A stretch of DNA of 49,201 bases from an uncultured bacterium (GCA_937858895.1 CALLZN010000411.1:1-49201), one strand, 5' to 3'; positions 1 to 9,051 are shown, numbered from the stretch's first letter. The notes: generated by a model from the letters alone, not told the origin. Numbers and translations: made by a program.

Positions 1-352
1 GCTGGCAGGGTTTGTCGGCAGGGGGCCCGGTTGGCCCACGCAGGGCGTGGGCGACGAAAACGAAGCGTGGCCGAGGGACCCCAACCGCCTCGAGGCTACC
101 CGTGCTCCGACTGCCCGACAGTCCGTGCACCATGACCAGTAAGGGCCAGCCGCACGACGGGGGCGTAGCGTCCGGATACAAGACGTTGGCGAGGGTCTTG
201 TAGCCGTCCGAGTAAGTCACCGCTTGGTCTTGATCGTACTTGTACGAGAAACCTGCACGCGGGGGCGTCGGGTCGCTGCATTGCGATCGAGGGGCGGACG
301 CAGTCGAGACGAGCGCGAAGACGAGACCCGCGCGACGAAGGGATAGTTTCAT
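1..352 (-). CDS. Secreted alpha/beta hydrolase, N-terminal part (runs off window edge)
   Basis: The leftward frame is open from an ATG at 352 to the window edge, giving 117 residues of an incomplete protein. Residues 1-20 form a signal peptide (MKLSLRRAGLVFALVSTASA). Residues after about 60 read YPDATPPSCGWPLLVMVHG, followed by LSGSRS. This is the strand plus HGxxGS oxyanion turn of alpha/beta hydrolases of the X-Pro-dipeptidyl-peptidase/esterase type. The later FVFVAHALRG fits the next strand, where relatives usually have FxYDVRG. The catalytic Ser, Asp and His would lie beyond the edge. The spacing between the oxyanion turn and the next strand is a little short, so a sequence error or local change cannot be excluded. 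The substrate cannot be told. Confidence 0.55.
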   Translation of the reverse strand, partial: MKLSLRRAGLVFALVSTASAPRSQCSDPTPPRAGFSYKYDQDQAVTYSDGYKTLANVLYPDATPPSCGWPLLVMVHGLSGSRSTGSLEAVGVPRPRFVFVAHALRGPTGPPADKPCQ

Positions 353-613
353 GGACATTGTCGGGGGCAGCCGAGGCAGTGCTGAGAGTCCTTCGTTATA
401 GCAGCAAGTCCGAGCTTCTTGCCGACGCCATGCGGGTGCTGCGCCATGGCGGTCGGTCGCAGCCGACAGGTTGTACGAAGCAAACCGCGACGGCAGCGGA
501 GGCTGGCCGCCGGCGCGTGGTCCAGGCCGGCCGCCGAAATCTGCGTCGGCGTATAAGCCGATTGTGAGACGACGGCATCAAGGTGACCCGCGCGTGGACC
601 CGATCGCGTGAGG

Positions 614-1756
614 ATGAACGCGCAGTTCGATGCCACGATCGAGTCCGACACGCAGACCGCGACCGAGCTGACGGTGGCCTTCGACTCACGCCACTTGACC
701 GAACGTGGTACCGACGTGGCCCTCTACGACTACGCGGACCTCAACGAGCAGGTGCTCGGTAACCGTTCCCTCATCTGTTGCCCGGCGACGGCTCGCATCG
801 ACTGCCTCGATCGCTTCAGGGAGCGCTTCGAGGTCCTGCTCTATCACTCGATCGCGGGCCTCGAACGCGGCCTCGACGGCGTCGACGTCTACTACCGGCA
901 AGTTGCAGGTCGGCGCGACGCGACGTGGCCGCTGCCGCAGCGGGCTGGACTGCGCACAGCGGTGCACGCCGTCTTCGAAGCCGACGATGCCCACGGCGAT
1001 GTCTATGCGGCCATCTCCGACTTCGTCGCCGCGCGCCACGCCGCGACCGCGAAGCGACCGCCGGTCGTGCCCTACGTCGTTCGACCGATGCCGGCGGCGG
1101 ACGTCGACGTGCGCGCGATCCTTGGGATACCGCCGACCGCGATCGTCTTCGGTCGGCACGGAGGCCTCGAGACCTTCGACCTCGACTTCGCTCGGGAGGC
1201 CGTGCGCGAAGCCGTGCGAGCGAGGGATGACCTTTGGTTTCTCTTCGTCAACACGCTGCCCTTCGATGCGCATCCGCGCGTGCTCTTTCTCGACAAGATC
1301 GTCGAGCCTGCGTTCAAGAGGTCCTTCATCGAAGCCTGTGACGCCATGCTGCACGCGCGCGCCATGGGCGAGTCGTTCGGGCTCGCTTGCGCTGAGTTCT
1401 CGATCTGCAACAAGCCCGTCGTGACTTGGTTCGCGAGCCGCGATCGTTATCACATCGACGTCTTGCGCGAACGCGGTATTTACTACTGCGACAAGGGCGA
1501 CTTGCTGCGCATCTTGCTGAGCTTCGCGCCGCGGGCCGGCGACTACGATGCTTACTCGCAGCGCTTCGATCCGCTGACGATCATGCGCATCTTCGACAGC
1601 GTCTTCCTGGAGCCGGCGCGGCGCGCGAAGCAGAACGAGCTGCGCTACTTGGACGGCGCCTTGGCCTCGCCCTTGGGTGCGGCCTTGACGGCGAGCGTCA
1701 ACGTGCAGGGGGTTCCGGACGGCGGCAGCGCCTCGGTGTTGGCGTACCAGTTCTGA
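614..1756 (+). CDS. Glycosyltransferase-like protein (GT-B type)
   Basis: This protein of about 380 residues probably transfers a sugar in the cytoplasm. The N-terminal half begins AFDSRHLTERGTDVALYDYA, typical of proteins that take a sugar from a nucleotide donor in a GT-B fold. The C-terminal half has the second Rossmann domain: LGIPPTAIVFGRHGG, then LWFLFVNT, then FIEACDAMLHARAMGESFGL, then AEFSICNKPVVTW. The acidic/Gly-Glu-Ser-Phe region is where GT4-like enzymes bind the nucleotide sugar. The start is either ATG 614 or GTG 608; neither has a clear ribosome site. The last 34 or so residues lie antisense to the 3' end of the next gene and look unlike a folded domain, so they may be read-through. 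Acceptor and donor are unknown. Confidence 0.7.
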   Translation: MNAQFDATIESDTQTATELTVAFDSRHLTERGTDVALYDYADLNEQVLGNRSLICCPATARIDCLDRFRERFEVLLYHSIAGLERGLDGVDVYYRQVAGRRDATWPLPQRAGLRTAVHAVFEADDAHGDVYAAISDFVAARHAATAKRPPVVPYVVRPMPAADVDVRAILGIPPTAIVFGRHGGLETFDLDFAREAVREAVRARDDLWFLFVNTLPFDAHPRVLFLDKIVEPAFKRSFIEACDAMLHARAMGESFGLACAEFSICNKPVVTWFASRDRYHIDVLRERGIYYCDKGDLLRILLSFAPRAGDYDAYSQRFDPLTIMRIFDSVFLEPARRAKQNELRYLDGALASPLGAALTASVNVQGVPDGGSASVLAYQF

Positions 1757-2532
1757 TCGTCGCGCGCCCGCTCGTGCACGATCGTGATCATGTGGCTGTC
1801 GGGCTTCGCGTAGTACGTCGAGATGAAGTTGCCCTCGAAGTCGGCGACGAAGACCGGCGGCTTGCCCTTCTCGATCGGCGCGACGAGGGACTTGAAGAAG
1901 ATCCAACGCGCGTTCTCGAGAGCCTTCTCGGTCGTGATGTCGATGATCAAGGCTTCGACCGGCTTCGCGATGAGCTTCTCGTTCTCGTCGTGCCAGCTCA
2001 CGGTCAAGCTGAGCTCGGGACCGGTCGGCGCGATCAAGCGGTCGAGCGGCGCGCCGGCTTCGTATTCTTCGCGCGTCGGCTGCGGCACGATCTCGACGAA
2101 GTCGGCGTTCTTGCCAGGCTCGATGCCGAGGGCGAGTAGCGCGGCGTTGAGGGAGCTGCCGCGACAACGCAAGGTGACGAGGGCTTCGTGCTTCTTGCCG
2201 TTCGGACCGATGGCCACGAACTCGAGGAAGTCCTTCGTGACCGTGATCTTGCCCTCGCAAAGGACGCGCTTGCCCTCGCTGTCGATGGTGATGCCTTCCT
2301 TCGCGAGCAGCTCGGTCAGGACTTCTCGCGCGGACTTCTTGGTTGGGTCATCTGGCGCGGGACGGTCGGGCTTTGCCTCTCCTTGCCCGGGCGCTGGCTT
2401 CTCGGGCGCTGGCTCTTCGGGCACAGGCTTCTCTGGTGCCGGCTTGGGCGGCCGCGGATCCTGCTCGCTGACGCATGCAGCGACCGCGAGCCCACATAGA
2501 GCGAGGAGCGTCGTCAACGTTCTCAACATCAT
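1645..2532 (-). CDS. YdjY-domain lipoprotein
   Basis: A 295-residue exported protein, last gene of a leftward run. The start is the first of two ATG codons, with GAGG about ten bases upstream. Residues 1-20 are a lipoprotein signal ending VAAC (Cys20). They are followed by a low-complexity linker of about 45 residues rich in Pro, Glu and Lys (PAPEKP-like repeats), probably a flexible tether from the membrane. The folded part starts near residue 75: ITIDSEGKRVLCEGKITV, then FLEFVAIGPNGKKHEALVTL. This is the signature of the YdjY family found in Planctomycetota and some enterobacteria, whose function is unknown. Its last 112 bases overlap the convergent glycosyltransferase gene. Confidence 0.75.
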   Translation of the reverse strand: MMLRTLTTLLALCGLAVAACVSEQDPRPPKPAPEKPVPEEPAPEKPAPGQGEAKPDRPAPDDPTKKSAREVLTELLAKEGITIDSEGKRVLCEGKITVTKDFLEFVAIGPNGKKHEALVTLRCRGSSLNAALLALGIEPGKNADFVEIVPQPTREEYEAGAPLDRLIAPTGPELSLTVSWHDENEKLIAKPVEALIIDITTEKALENARWIFFKSLVAPIEKGKPPVFVADFEGNFISTYYAKPDSHMITIVHERARDDQNWYANTEALPPSGTPCTLTLAVKAAPKGEAKAPSK

Positions 2533-2599
2533 CGGTCGTACCTCGACTCGTCGGCGGGTTTGCGTAGTTCTCATCGGAAGGCTCGCATCGGGCGGCAAA

Positions 2600-5497
2600 T
2601 CATTGTTGCAGGATCCTCGCGGCAAAGCCTGGGTCGTCTCGCAAAGCGAGGCGCACGGCTTCGCGCAGGGCCGCAGCTTCGGCAGGGTCGCTGCTCGTCT
2701 GCGCGCGAAGCGCGTGGCCGAAGGCGCGCAGCGCAGCGCGAGGCTCGCCGCTCGAAGTCGGCAGCACGTCGCGCACGACGACTTCGAAGTGTCGATCTCT
2801 GAGTCCGTGCACTTCGAGATCGACGCGGGCCGCATCGAAGGCACGTCGTGCCCCGTTGAGATCACCGAGCTCGTAGAGCAGGCGCGAAGAGAAGAGCCCC
2901 GTCAACGCGCTCAACAGCGTGCCGGGCATGGTTTCATCGGCCGTCGAAGCGAGCAGAGGTCGAAGCACGACCAAGGCACCGGGACTCCGCGCCACCACTT
3001 GCAACATGCGCAGCTTTCCTTCGATCGGCACGCGCGCCCAGCGTTCGCGACGCTTGGCGTCAGCGAGGAAGCGCGCGAAGCCGCGCTCGACGACCGACGC
3101 TTCGAGCCTCGCGAGCCATTGAATCGTCTGCTGCAGCCCCTGGTATGCGGCCTCGGTGCGACCCGCGGCGATCGGCGTCTTGCGCTCGAAGTCGAGCAGC
3201 GCTGCGACATCGCGGGCAGGCGCCGCGAGGATGTCGAAGGCGAGCTCGACGCCGCGCGGACCGACATCGGTCGGCAGGACGCTCAAGAGCTCGAGGAGCC
3301 GCCCCTCGTCCTCTTCGGCCGCCTCACGCATCCAACGGTCGAGAGTCTCGCTGAGGACGTCGAGCTGCCCGCGACGCACGAGCAGGACGTGAGCTGCGGT
3401 GGCGAGCTCGTCGTCTTCTTCGCGCGCCGCGAAGGCCCGGAGTCGCGCGTCGAGCGAATTCGGGCCTTCGCCAGGAAACGCGTCCGGTCGCAACGCGAGC
3501 CACTCGAAGACCTCGCTCAGCACCCAAGAACTGGCGCTGCGCCGACCCGGATCGAGCGCCTGGAAGATGCGATCGAGGTCGTCGGGGCCAAGCGCACGCG
3601 CGATGGAGTCACGCAACCGTCGCAGCCGCGACATCGGCAGACTCTCGAAGGTTTCGAAGAGAGCGCGCGCCGCCTCGTCGTCACCATGGAGGGCACGCGC
3701 TTCGAGCAAGAGGCCGGCGATGCGCGTCGAAGCCAAGTAGGCGAGGGCTGGCCGCACGAAGTCGCGCTGACTCGTCTCGAGGACCTCGATCAAGGCCGTA
3801 TCGAGACCAAGGTCAGCGACGCGCAACACGCTCGCGAGAAAGCCTTCGAGGTCGTGCGGCTCAGGCACCGCGAGATAGGCCTGCAAGGCGGCGACACGAC
3901 ACTGTCTCCAGGGACCGGTCGCCAGACCTCGCAACGTGGCTGCGATGGCTTCTGTCTGCGCGTACATCCCGAGCGCCGCGACCGCGCGAAGCTGCACGTC
4001 GACCGTCGCAGCGCTGTCCAGCGTCGCGATCCAAAACTCCGAAGGCACGAGGGTGCCGAGCCGCGACAAGACCGCGAGCCGCTGCGCGTCCTCGCCGGCA
4101 TGAGCCGCCAACTCTGGCACGTAGTACTGGGCAGCGACACAGCTCTTGAAGGCGAGGTCCGCCAAGCGAGGTCGCTCTTCGGCCTCAGCAGGACGCAGCA
4201 AGTTCAGCAGGACTTTGCGGCCCTCACGGAAGCGCGCAAGGCGCTCACCGACGGCTTCGACCCAAGCCTCCTGAAAGTCGACATCGACAGAGCTTTCGAG
4301 GATGAACTTGCTGCGCTGCAATGTCTGCTTCGGCAGCCGCTCCAAGAGGATGCGCGCAACCCGGTCGCGCGCAGCCGGAATGAGCCGCTCGACCTTCGTC
4401 AGGAAGTCGGCGAGCACGGCATCGTCCACGCGCTCGAGCGCGCTCAGCCCACGCAGCACGAGGTTCTCGTCGTCGGCTTCGAAGATCTGACGGGCGAGGT
4501 TGGCCGCGAAACGCGGCGGCAAGATCACGAGCAGGCGCTCCGCGTTCTCCGAGCTGCGCACGAGACCGCCGCGCAGCAAGGCGTCGAAGTCGGCAGGCCA
4601 GGACGAGGACTCGAGCAGCAAGCAGGCCGCCAGACGTGCTTCGGCGTCCTGCAGCGGATCCTTGGCGAGCGCTGTGACGACGGCGCGCGTCGAAGGCGCG
4701 ATCATGGCGCCGCGTAAGCCTTCGAGGCAACGCACGAGCCCCACACCGGCCCCGACACCGGCCCCGACACCGGCCCCGAGGAAGCCATCGAGGAAGGGCG
4801 CGAAGGTCAGCGGATCCGCGCAGGCAATGCGCAGCGGCACTTCGTCGTCAGGAGCGGCGAGCGCGACGCGCTGCAGGGTCGCAGCATCAAGGGCCCCACA
4901 AGCGTGAAGGGCAACGAGGGCTGCCCCGCGCACGCTCCGGTCGGCATTGTCGCCGGCGTTGTCACGGTCGCTGTCGAGGGAGTTGATCAGGGCGACTTCG
5001 AGGGCGCGCCGGACCGCGGCGGCGACCGGGCGCTCACCAGCGTCTTGCGTCGCCTGGAGCCGTCGTCGATCTGCAAGGACCGCCCTCGCGGCCATGGCTC
5101 GAACCGGGGCGACCCGATGCTCCAAGCCAGCGACCAAATCCGCTTCGGAAACGAGGTCGCGCAAAGCGGCGATGCGCAGCCAGAGGGCATGGCCGCGCCA
5201 GCCGGCTGACCGACAAGCCGCAGCAAAGCGCGCCCGTAGATCCGCCGCCTCGAGCCCGGGCTCGCACTCGAGGTCACGGGCGAGGCGTTCGCGTTCCTCT
5301 TCGTCGACGGCGCGGGACCAGGCGCGCAGGCGCTCTTCGAACCCGGCTGGACCCTGGCCCTGGTCCGCGCCTTGGTCCGCGCTTTGGTCCGTGCTTTGGT
5401 CCGTGCTTTGGTCCGTGCCTTGGTCCTGGGTGCCAGCCCACTGACCCGAAGCGAGGACGCCGATGACGAGCGCGAGCTGGAATGATGAACCCTTCAT
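2600..5497 (-). CDS. Large exported alpha-helical (HEAT-like) repeat protein
   Basis: 965 residues, unknown function. The start ATG at 5497 overlaps the stop of the upstream dehydratase gene in an ATGA, so translation is probably coupled. Residues 1-22 (MKGSSFQLALVIGVLASGQW) are a signal peptide. They are followed by a stretch of TDQS/ADQG tetrapeptide repeats coded by a 12-bp tandem repeat, then by about 900 residues of Ala/Leu/Arg-rich helices. Segments such as VRGAALVALHACGALDAATL and VQLRAVAALGMYA resemble HEAT or ARM helices, which suggests a periplasmic superhelical scaffold. A GAGV repeat near residue 240 is coded by a second 12-bp repeat. No catalytic motif is visible. Only a structure prediction could settle whether it is a true HEAT solenoid. 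Confidence 0.7.
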   Translation of the reverse strand: MKGSSFQLALVIGVLASGQWAGTQDQGTDQSTDQSTDQSADQGADQGQGPAGFEERLRAWSRAVDEEERERLARDLECEPGLEAADLRARFAAACRSAGWRGHALWLRIAALRDLVSEADLVAGLEHRVAPVRAMAARAVLADRRRLQATQDAGERPVAAAVRRALEVALINSLDSDRDNAGDNADRSVRGAALVALHACGALDAATLQRVALAAPDDEVPLRIACADPLTFAPFLDGFLGAGVGAGVGAGVGLVRCLEGLRGAMIAPSTRAVVTALAKDPLQDAEARLAACLLLESSSWPADFDALLRGGLVRSSENAERLLVILPPRFAANLARQIFEADDENLVLRGLSALERVDDAVLADFLTKVERLIPAARDRVARILLERLPKQTLQRSKFILESSVDVDFQEAWVEAVGERLARFREGRKVLLNLLRPAEAEERPRLADLAFKSCVAAQYYVPELAAHAGEDAQRLAVLSRLGTLVPSEFWIATLDSAATVDVQLRAVAALGMYAQTEAIAATLRGLATGPWRQCRVAALQAYLAVPEPHDLEGFLASVLRVADLGLDTALIEVLETSQRDFVRPALAYLASTRIAGLLLEARALHGDDEAARALFETFESLPMSRLRRLRDSIARALGPDDLDRIFQALDPGRRSASSWVLSEVFEWLALRPDAFPGEGPNSLDARLRAFAAREEDDELATAAHVLLVRRGQLDVLSETLDRWMREAAEEDEGRLLELLSVLPTDVGPRGVELAFDILAAPARDVAALLDFERKTPIAAGRTEAAYQGLQQTIQWLARLEASVVERGFARFLADAKRRERWARVPIEGKLRMLQVVARSPGALVVLRPLLASTADETMPGTLLSALTGLFSSRLLYELGDLNGARRAFDAARVDLEVHGLRDRHFEVVVRDVLPTSSGEPRAALRAFGHALRAQTSSDPAEAAALREAVRLALRDDPGFAARILQQ
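4743..4780. repeat. 12-bp in-frame tandem repeat (about 3 copies)
   Basis: The unit accggccccgac is repeated from 4745 to 4780, the last copy ending in g. Being a multiple of three, it codes on the minus strand for GAGV repeats inside the large exported protein, so copy number can vary without breaking the frame. Confidence 0.8.
5355..5429. repeat. 12-bp in-frame tandem repeat (about 6 degenerate copies)
   Basis: The unit is close to ctttggtccgtg, with cttggtccgcgc variants. On the minus strand it codes for TDQS/ADQG tetrapeptides just after the signal peptide of the large exported protein, probably a flexible linker. Confidence 0.75.
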
Positions 5498-6465
5498 CTG
5501 GGCTGCTCCGTGGTGTCGGCGGCGGCGTTGGTGTCGACCTCGAGTTCGCGCCAAACGAAGGGGAGCTCCTCGATGACATCGGAGGCAAGGATAGAGCGCT
5601 TCGACCGCGCCCTGCCACCGCGGGCTTCGACCAGCCGGTCGGCGGCGCGGCCGTGGACCCAAACCGCCGTGCAAGCGGCCTCATAGGCATCGAAGCCCGC
5701 GGCGAGCATCGCGACGAGAATGCCGCTCAGGACGTCGCCCGTGCCGCCCGTCGCGAGGGCCGAGTTGCCGCTCGAGTTGGTCCAGGACCGCTTGCCGTCA
5801 TCGACGATCGTCGCTGCACCCTTCAGCACCACGACGGCCGAACTCAGCTCGGCGAGCTCGCGCGCGGCCGCGGCTCGACGTTCATTGACCAAGGACGCTG
5901 CGCCGAGGCCGAGCAAGCGAGCCGCTTCACCGGGATGTGGGGTCAAGATCGTCGCGGCGCTTCGGTCACACAGACGCTCGAGCCCCCCGCCCGGCCCCTT
6001 GTCCGCGGCCAAGATGTTGAGCGCGTCGGCGTCGACGACGAGCGGGGCCGCAATGCGCGGCAAGACGGCGGCGACGAAGCGCGCCACCGAGGCTGCGTGC
6101 GAGAGACCCGGTCCCATCGCGATGGCGTCGCTTCGCGCGAGCGCTTCGTCGATTTCGCCGGCTGCCGAGGCGGCGATGGCGCCATGCTCTTCGGAGAGCG
6201 GAAGGGTCAGGGCCTCGGGCACGTAGCCGGCGATGCGAGCCTGGCAGGAACGCGGCAGGGCCACCTCGACGAGACCGGCGCCTGAGCGCAGCGCCGCCCG
6301 AGCGCAGAGCAGCGCTGCGCCGCTCATGCGCTCGCTGCCAGCGACGATGAGGGCGCGGCCGCAGGACCCCTTGTGGGCATCCGGCAGCAAGCGCGGATGC
6401 GAGCGGAGCAGCACGTCGGCGGTGTCGGGGATGGCACTCAAGCTCGATCGAAGTCCTCGTCCCAT
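5494..6465 (-). CDS. nnrD: ADP-dependent NAD(P)H-hydrate dehydratase
   Basis: 323 residues. This repair enzyme uses ADP (ATP in eukaryotes) to turn damaged, hydrated NADH or NADPH back into the normal coenzyme in the cytosol. The YjeF C-terminal (CARKD) family signs are clear. DAHKGSCGRALIVAGSERM is the N-terminal glycine-rich strand. GPGLS and VVDADALNIL follow, then TPHPGEAARLL, then GNSALATGGTGDVLSG, which is the nucleotide-binding loop with the catalytic Asp of GTGD. The usual fused N-terminal epimerase half (NnrE) is absent and not seen elsewhere in the window. The gene overlaps the asparaginase gene by 28 bases and the following gene by four. A TTG at 6441 that overlaps the upstream stop is an alternative start. 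Confidence 0.9.
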   Translation of the reverse strand: MGRGLRSSLSAIPDTADVLLRSHPRLLPDAHKGSCGRALIVAGSERMSGAALLCARAALRSGAGLVEVALPRSCQARIAGYVPEALTLPLSEEHGAIAASAAGEIDEALARSDAIAMGPGLSHAASVARFVAAVLPRIAAPLVVDADALNILAADKGPGGGLERLCDRSAATILTPHPGEAARLLGLGAASLVNERRAAAARELAELSSAVVVLKGAATIVDDGKRSWTNSSGNSALATGGTGDVLSGILVAMLAAGFDAYEAACTAVWVHGRAADRLVEARGGRARSKRSILASDVIEELPFVWRELEVDTNAAADTTEQPR

Positions 6466-7475
6466 CGCGAGACCGCACGGCCGACGACAAGACCCTGTGT
6501 GTTGCGGATCAGGCCGCGGGCAAACGGCGCGAGTTCACCGTCGGTTCGCTCCGGCTCGGCGCCAAGGACACCGAGAGCCGCAAGCAGGGCCGGCAGCGCC
6601 TTCTCGTAGCCGCGTTGGTTGCCGTCCTCGATCTTCATCGCGATGCCGAGCCCAGGGCGTGTGCTGGTCGGCACGACGCCGACCGCGAAGACGCCTTCTG
6701 CCCCACACTTGCCGATGAGGCCAGCGCCGCCAGCGCGCATGAGAGCCGTGTCGAAGCGACCACGCCCGGCCAAGAACTGGGGCTCACGCGAGACAGCCTC
6801 GAGGATGCGGCGCGCGCCACAGGCCAAGCGCTGCGGTAGGCGCTGCGGATCCGCCAGGTCGCGAAAAAGTCCCGCGAGTGCCACGAGCGGCAGCGGCCAG
6901 TTGGGTGCCCCGCAGCCGTCGATTCCAGGCTTCAAGTCGCTCTTGGACATGCCGGTGAGCTCAGCGAGCAGGTCCCGGACCTCGACCTGGACGGCGTGAT
7001 CCGGGTCGAGGTAGCCATCGAGGGGCGCGCCGAGGCGGCGGGCCGACAGCAAGAAGCCGGCATGCTTGCCTGAACAGTTGTTGTGAATCGCCGAACCTTC
7101 GCCGCCGCTGCGGTAGAGGGCTTTGCGCGCCTGCCGATCGAGCGGATCCTGCGGCCCGCAGGCGAGCGCGCTTCGTTCCGCCGCGGCGGCCGCGAGGACA
7201 CGGTCCACGGCCGCCACGTGGTCCGCATCACCGCTATGACTCGCTACGAGAATGGCTCGGGTCGCGAAGTCGAAGCCGTGCGCCTCGAAGTCCGGCGAAG
7301 CAAAGTGCGGCAGCAGTTGGATTGGCTTGAGTGCGGACCGCGGGTATGTGAACTCTTCGACGCGCCCGCCGGCATCGACGATACGGTCGCCCTCGAGGAC
7401 GACCCAGGAACCGCGATGGACGGACTCGAGGGCCGAGCCGCGGAAAACACGAACGACTTCTTCTGGTGTCGACAT
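6438..7475 (-). CDS. Asparaginase II-family protein
   Basis: 345 residues from the ATG at 7475; a GTG at 7493 would add six residues. The family (PF06089) includes the thermolabile L-asparaginase described in Rhizobium, which hydrolyses asparagine to aspartate and ammonia and is unrelated to the E. coli type. Conserved motifs visible are RSALKPIQLLP near residue 45, SHSGDADHV, NNCSGKHAGFL near residue 130 (Ser, Lys and Cys characteristic of the family), GIDGCGAPN and KIEDGNQRGYEKA. It is the first gene of a leftward run whose next gene, nnrD, starts inside it. Divergent from the bifunctional-nuclease-family gene, with about 80 bases between starts. Confidence 0.85.
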   Translation of the reverse strand: MSTPEEVVRVFRGSALESVHRGSWVVLEGDRIVDAGGRVEEFTYPRSALKPIQLLPHFASPDFEAHGFDFATRAILVASHSGDADHVAAVDRVLAAAAAERSALACGPQDPLDRQARKALYRSGGEGSAIHNNCSGKHAGFLLSARRLGAPLDGYLDPDHAVQVEVRDLLAELTGMSKSDLKPGIDGCGAPNWPLPLVALAGLFRDLADPQRLPQRLACGARRILEAVSREPQFLAGRGRFDTALMRAGGAGLIGKCGAEGVFAVGVVPTSTRPGLGIAMKIEDGNQRGYEKALPALLAALGVLGAEPERTDGELAPFARGLIRNTQGLVVGRAVSRWDEDFDRA

Positions 7476-7555
7476 GGCAAACGCAAACGGCACGGATGCG
7501 CCAGCCGAAGGGGCCGAGGTCGCATGGCGGGACGCGACGCACTATAAACCACCCC

Positions 7556-7963
7556 ATGTCCACTGCCGTCGAGGTCAAACTCGTCCGTGTCGTGATCAGC
7601 GATCGGCGTCACCAACAGACCATCCACCTGCGTGAGCGGGATGGCGAGAGGCAGTTCTCCATCCTCATCGGTATCAACGAAGCAGAAGAGATCCACCGCA
7701 AGCTGCGCGGCTACAAGCCGACGCGGCCGATGACCCATGATCTCATCGTCCAACTCCTGACGGTCTGCGGCGGCCACATCGACCGCGTCGTCGTCTCCGA
7801 TCTGCGCGGCGGGACTTTCATCGCGAACATCGTCATCCGCATCGGCGATCGAGAAGAGAGCATCGACGCGCGACCCTCGGACGCCATCGCCCTCGCGGTC
7901 CAAGTCGAAGTGCCGATCTACGTCGAGAAGCGCGTCTTCGATGCGCTCGATCGCGGCGAGTAG
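7556..7963 (+). CDS. Bifunctional nuclease (BFN/DUF151) family protein
   Basis: 135 residues from the ATG at 7556. The BFN domain is recognised from LIGINEAEEIHRKL, then PMTHDLIVQLL and SDLRGGTFIANIVI, then SIDARPSDAIALAV. The last is the RPSDAIALA signature of the family. Thermotoga and plant members have been linked to RNase and DNase activity, but the bacterial role is not settled. The family usually carries a UVR motif at the C-terminus; this one stops right after the BFN domain. A TATAAA at 7543-7548 lies only eight bases before the start, so transcription may begin very close to the ATG, and no ribosome site is seen. Confidence 0.85.
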   Translation: MSTAVEVKLVRVVISDRRHQQTIHLRERDGERQFSILIGINEAEEIHRKLRGYKPTRPMTHDLIVQLLTVCGGHIDRVVVSDLRGGTFIANIVIRIGDREESIDARPSDAIALAVQVEVPIYVEKRVFDALDRGE

Positions 7964-8060
7964 CAGCCAGAAGCGCGTGTCTTGCCTCGCGCCGCGCCGA
8001 CTCCTAAGGTCTCGGCCACGGGGGAGGGCAGATACGGGCTCTTGAACCCCGACACGACCG

Positions 8061-8148
8061 GGTGGGATGGCAGAGTGGCCGATTGCGTCGGTTTTGAAAA
8101 CCGGTGTACCGAGAGGTACCGGGGGTTCGAATCCCTCTCCCACCGCCA
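8061..8148 (+). tRNA. tRNA-Ser (UGA)
   Basis: The acceptor arms ggtggga and tcccacc pair, followed by discriminator g and an encoded CCA. The anticodon loop TTTGAAA gives TGA. The long variable arm (TACC/GGTA stem) is the class II mark of tRNA-Ser, and the T-arm is gggggttcgaatccctc. It decodes UCN, chiefly UCA. Confidence 0.95.
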
Positions 8149-8176
8149 ACTTCGTCCGCCCTAGCCCGGACTAGAC

Positions 8177-8830
8177 ATGCCCCTCGCAGCCCTGGAACTA
8201 TCGACCGCCAACGAGATCAGCCACGCGGTCATCTGGTTGCACGGCCTCGGCGCCGACGGCCACGACTTCGAGCCCATCGTCCCCGAGCTGGGCTTGGACG
8301 ACCTTGGGGTCCGCTTCGTGTTTCCGCACGCGCCGCGCATCCCAGTCACGATCAACGGCGGCATGGTCATGCCCGCTTGGTATGACATCCGGGCCCTCGA
8401 CCTGAAACGCAACCACGACCTCGCGGGGCTCGAGGCCAGCGCCGACCGCCTCCGTGAACTCGTCGCACGTGAGGTAAAGCGCGGTGTGCAGCCCCAAAAC
8501 ATCTTCGTCGCAGGTTTTTCGCAAGGCGGCGCCGTCGCCCTGCACTACGCGCTGCGCAGCGACGAAGCGCTTTGCGGGGTCATCGCCCTGTCGACCTATC
8601 TCATCGATACGCCCGCGGCGCGGCCTGGCGCAAGCATCGAGCGACACGTCTTCCAGGGCCACGGCTTCCTCGACCCCATGGTCAGCGTCGAACGCGGCCG
8701 CGCGGCGCGCGACCAGCTGAGCCGGTATGGCTACGACGTCGCGTGGCACGAGTATCCGATCCAGCACTCGGTCTGCCTCGAGGAGATCCAAGCCCTGGGC
8801 CTTTGGATGCGTGCGCGCATGGGCGCATGA
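8177..8830 (+). CDS. Carboxylesterase / lysophospholipase-like alpha/beta hydrolase
   Basis: 217 residues, cytoplasmic (no signal peptide). It belongs to the phospholipase/carboxylesterase family (PF02230; YpfH and EstB-type esterases), which cleaves short-chain esters or lysophospholipid acyl groups. The oxyanion turn is WLHGLGADGHDF. The nucleophile is Ser115 in GFSQGG, the acid Asp166 in HGFLDPMV (family motif HGxxDxxV), and the base His197 in IQHSVC. The early FPHAPRIPVTINGG and MPAWYDI are also family marks. Length matches the family (about 220). It lies alone between two tRNA-Ser genes, starting 28 bases after the first and ending 59 before the second, so it may share their transcript. 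Confidence 0.9.
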   Translation: MPLAALELSTANEISHAVIWLHGLGADGHDFEPIVPELGLDDLGVRFVFPHAPRIPVTINGGMVMPAWYDIRALDLKRNHDLAGLEASADRLRELVAREVKRGVQPQNIFVAGFSQGGAVALHYALRSDEALCGVIALSTYLIDTPAARPGASIERHVFQGHGFLDPMVSVERGRAARDQLSRYGYDVAWHEYPIQHSVCLEEIQALGLWMRARMGA

Positions 8831-8889
8831 GGGGCACCGGTTTGCACCCTTGTGTCGAGACCGCGACCTCGCTTCAATGTCGCGCCACT

Positions 8890-8980
<91 letters not shown>

Positions 8981-9051
8981 CTCTCGAGCAGGTGCCCCTC
9001 TCGGCCTGCTATCCCTCTTCGACACCTCGCCGCGCCGCTGGGCGTAAGTTC

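Noticed and set aside
12..567. Short open frames at 12-203, 96-281 and 358-567
   Set aside because: They lie in other frames of, or just before, the hydrolase fragment; compositions are Arg/Pro/Ser-rich as expected from GC-rich antisense text and show no motif.
1823..4717. Long rightward frame of 964 codons opposite the helical-repeat gene
   Set aside because: It is antisense to two real genes. GC-rich codons leave long antisense frames open; no signal peptide, domain or ribosome site fits it.
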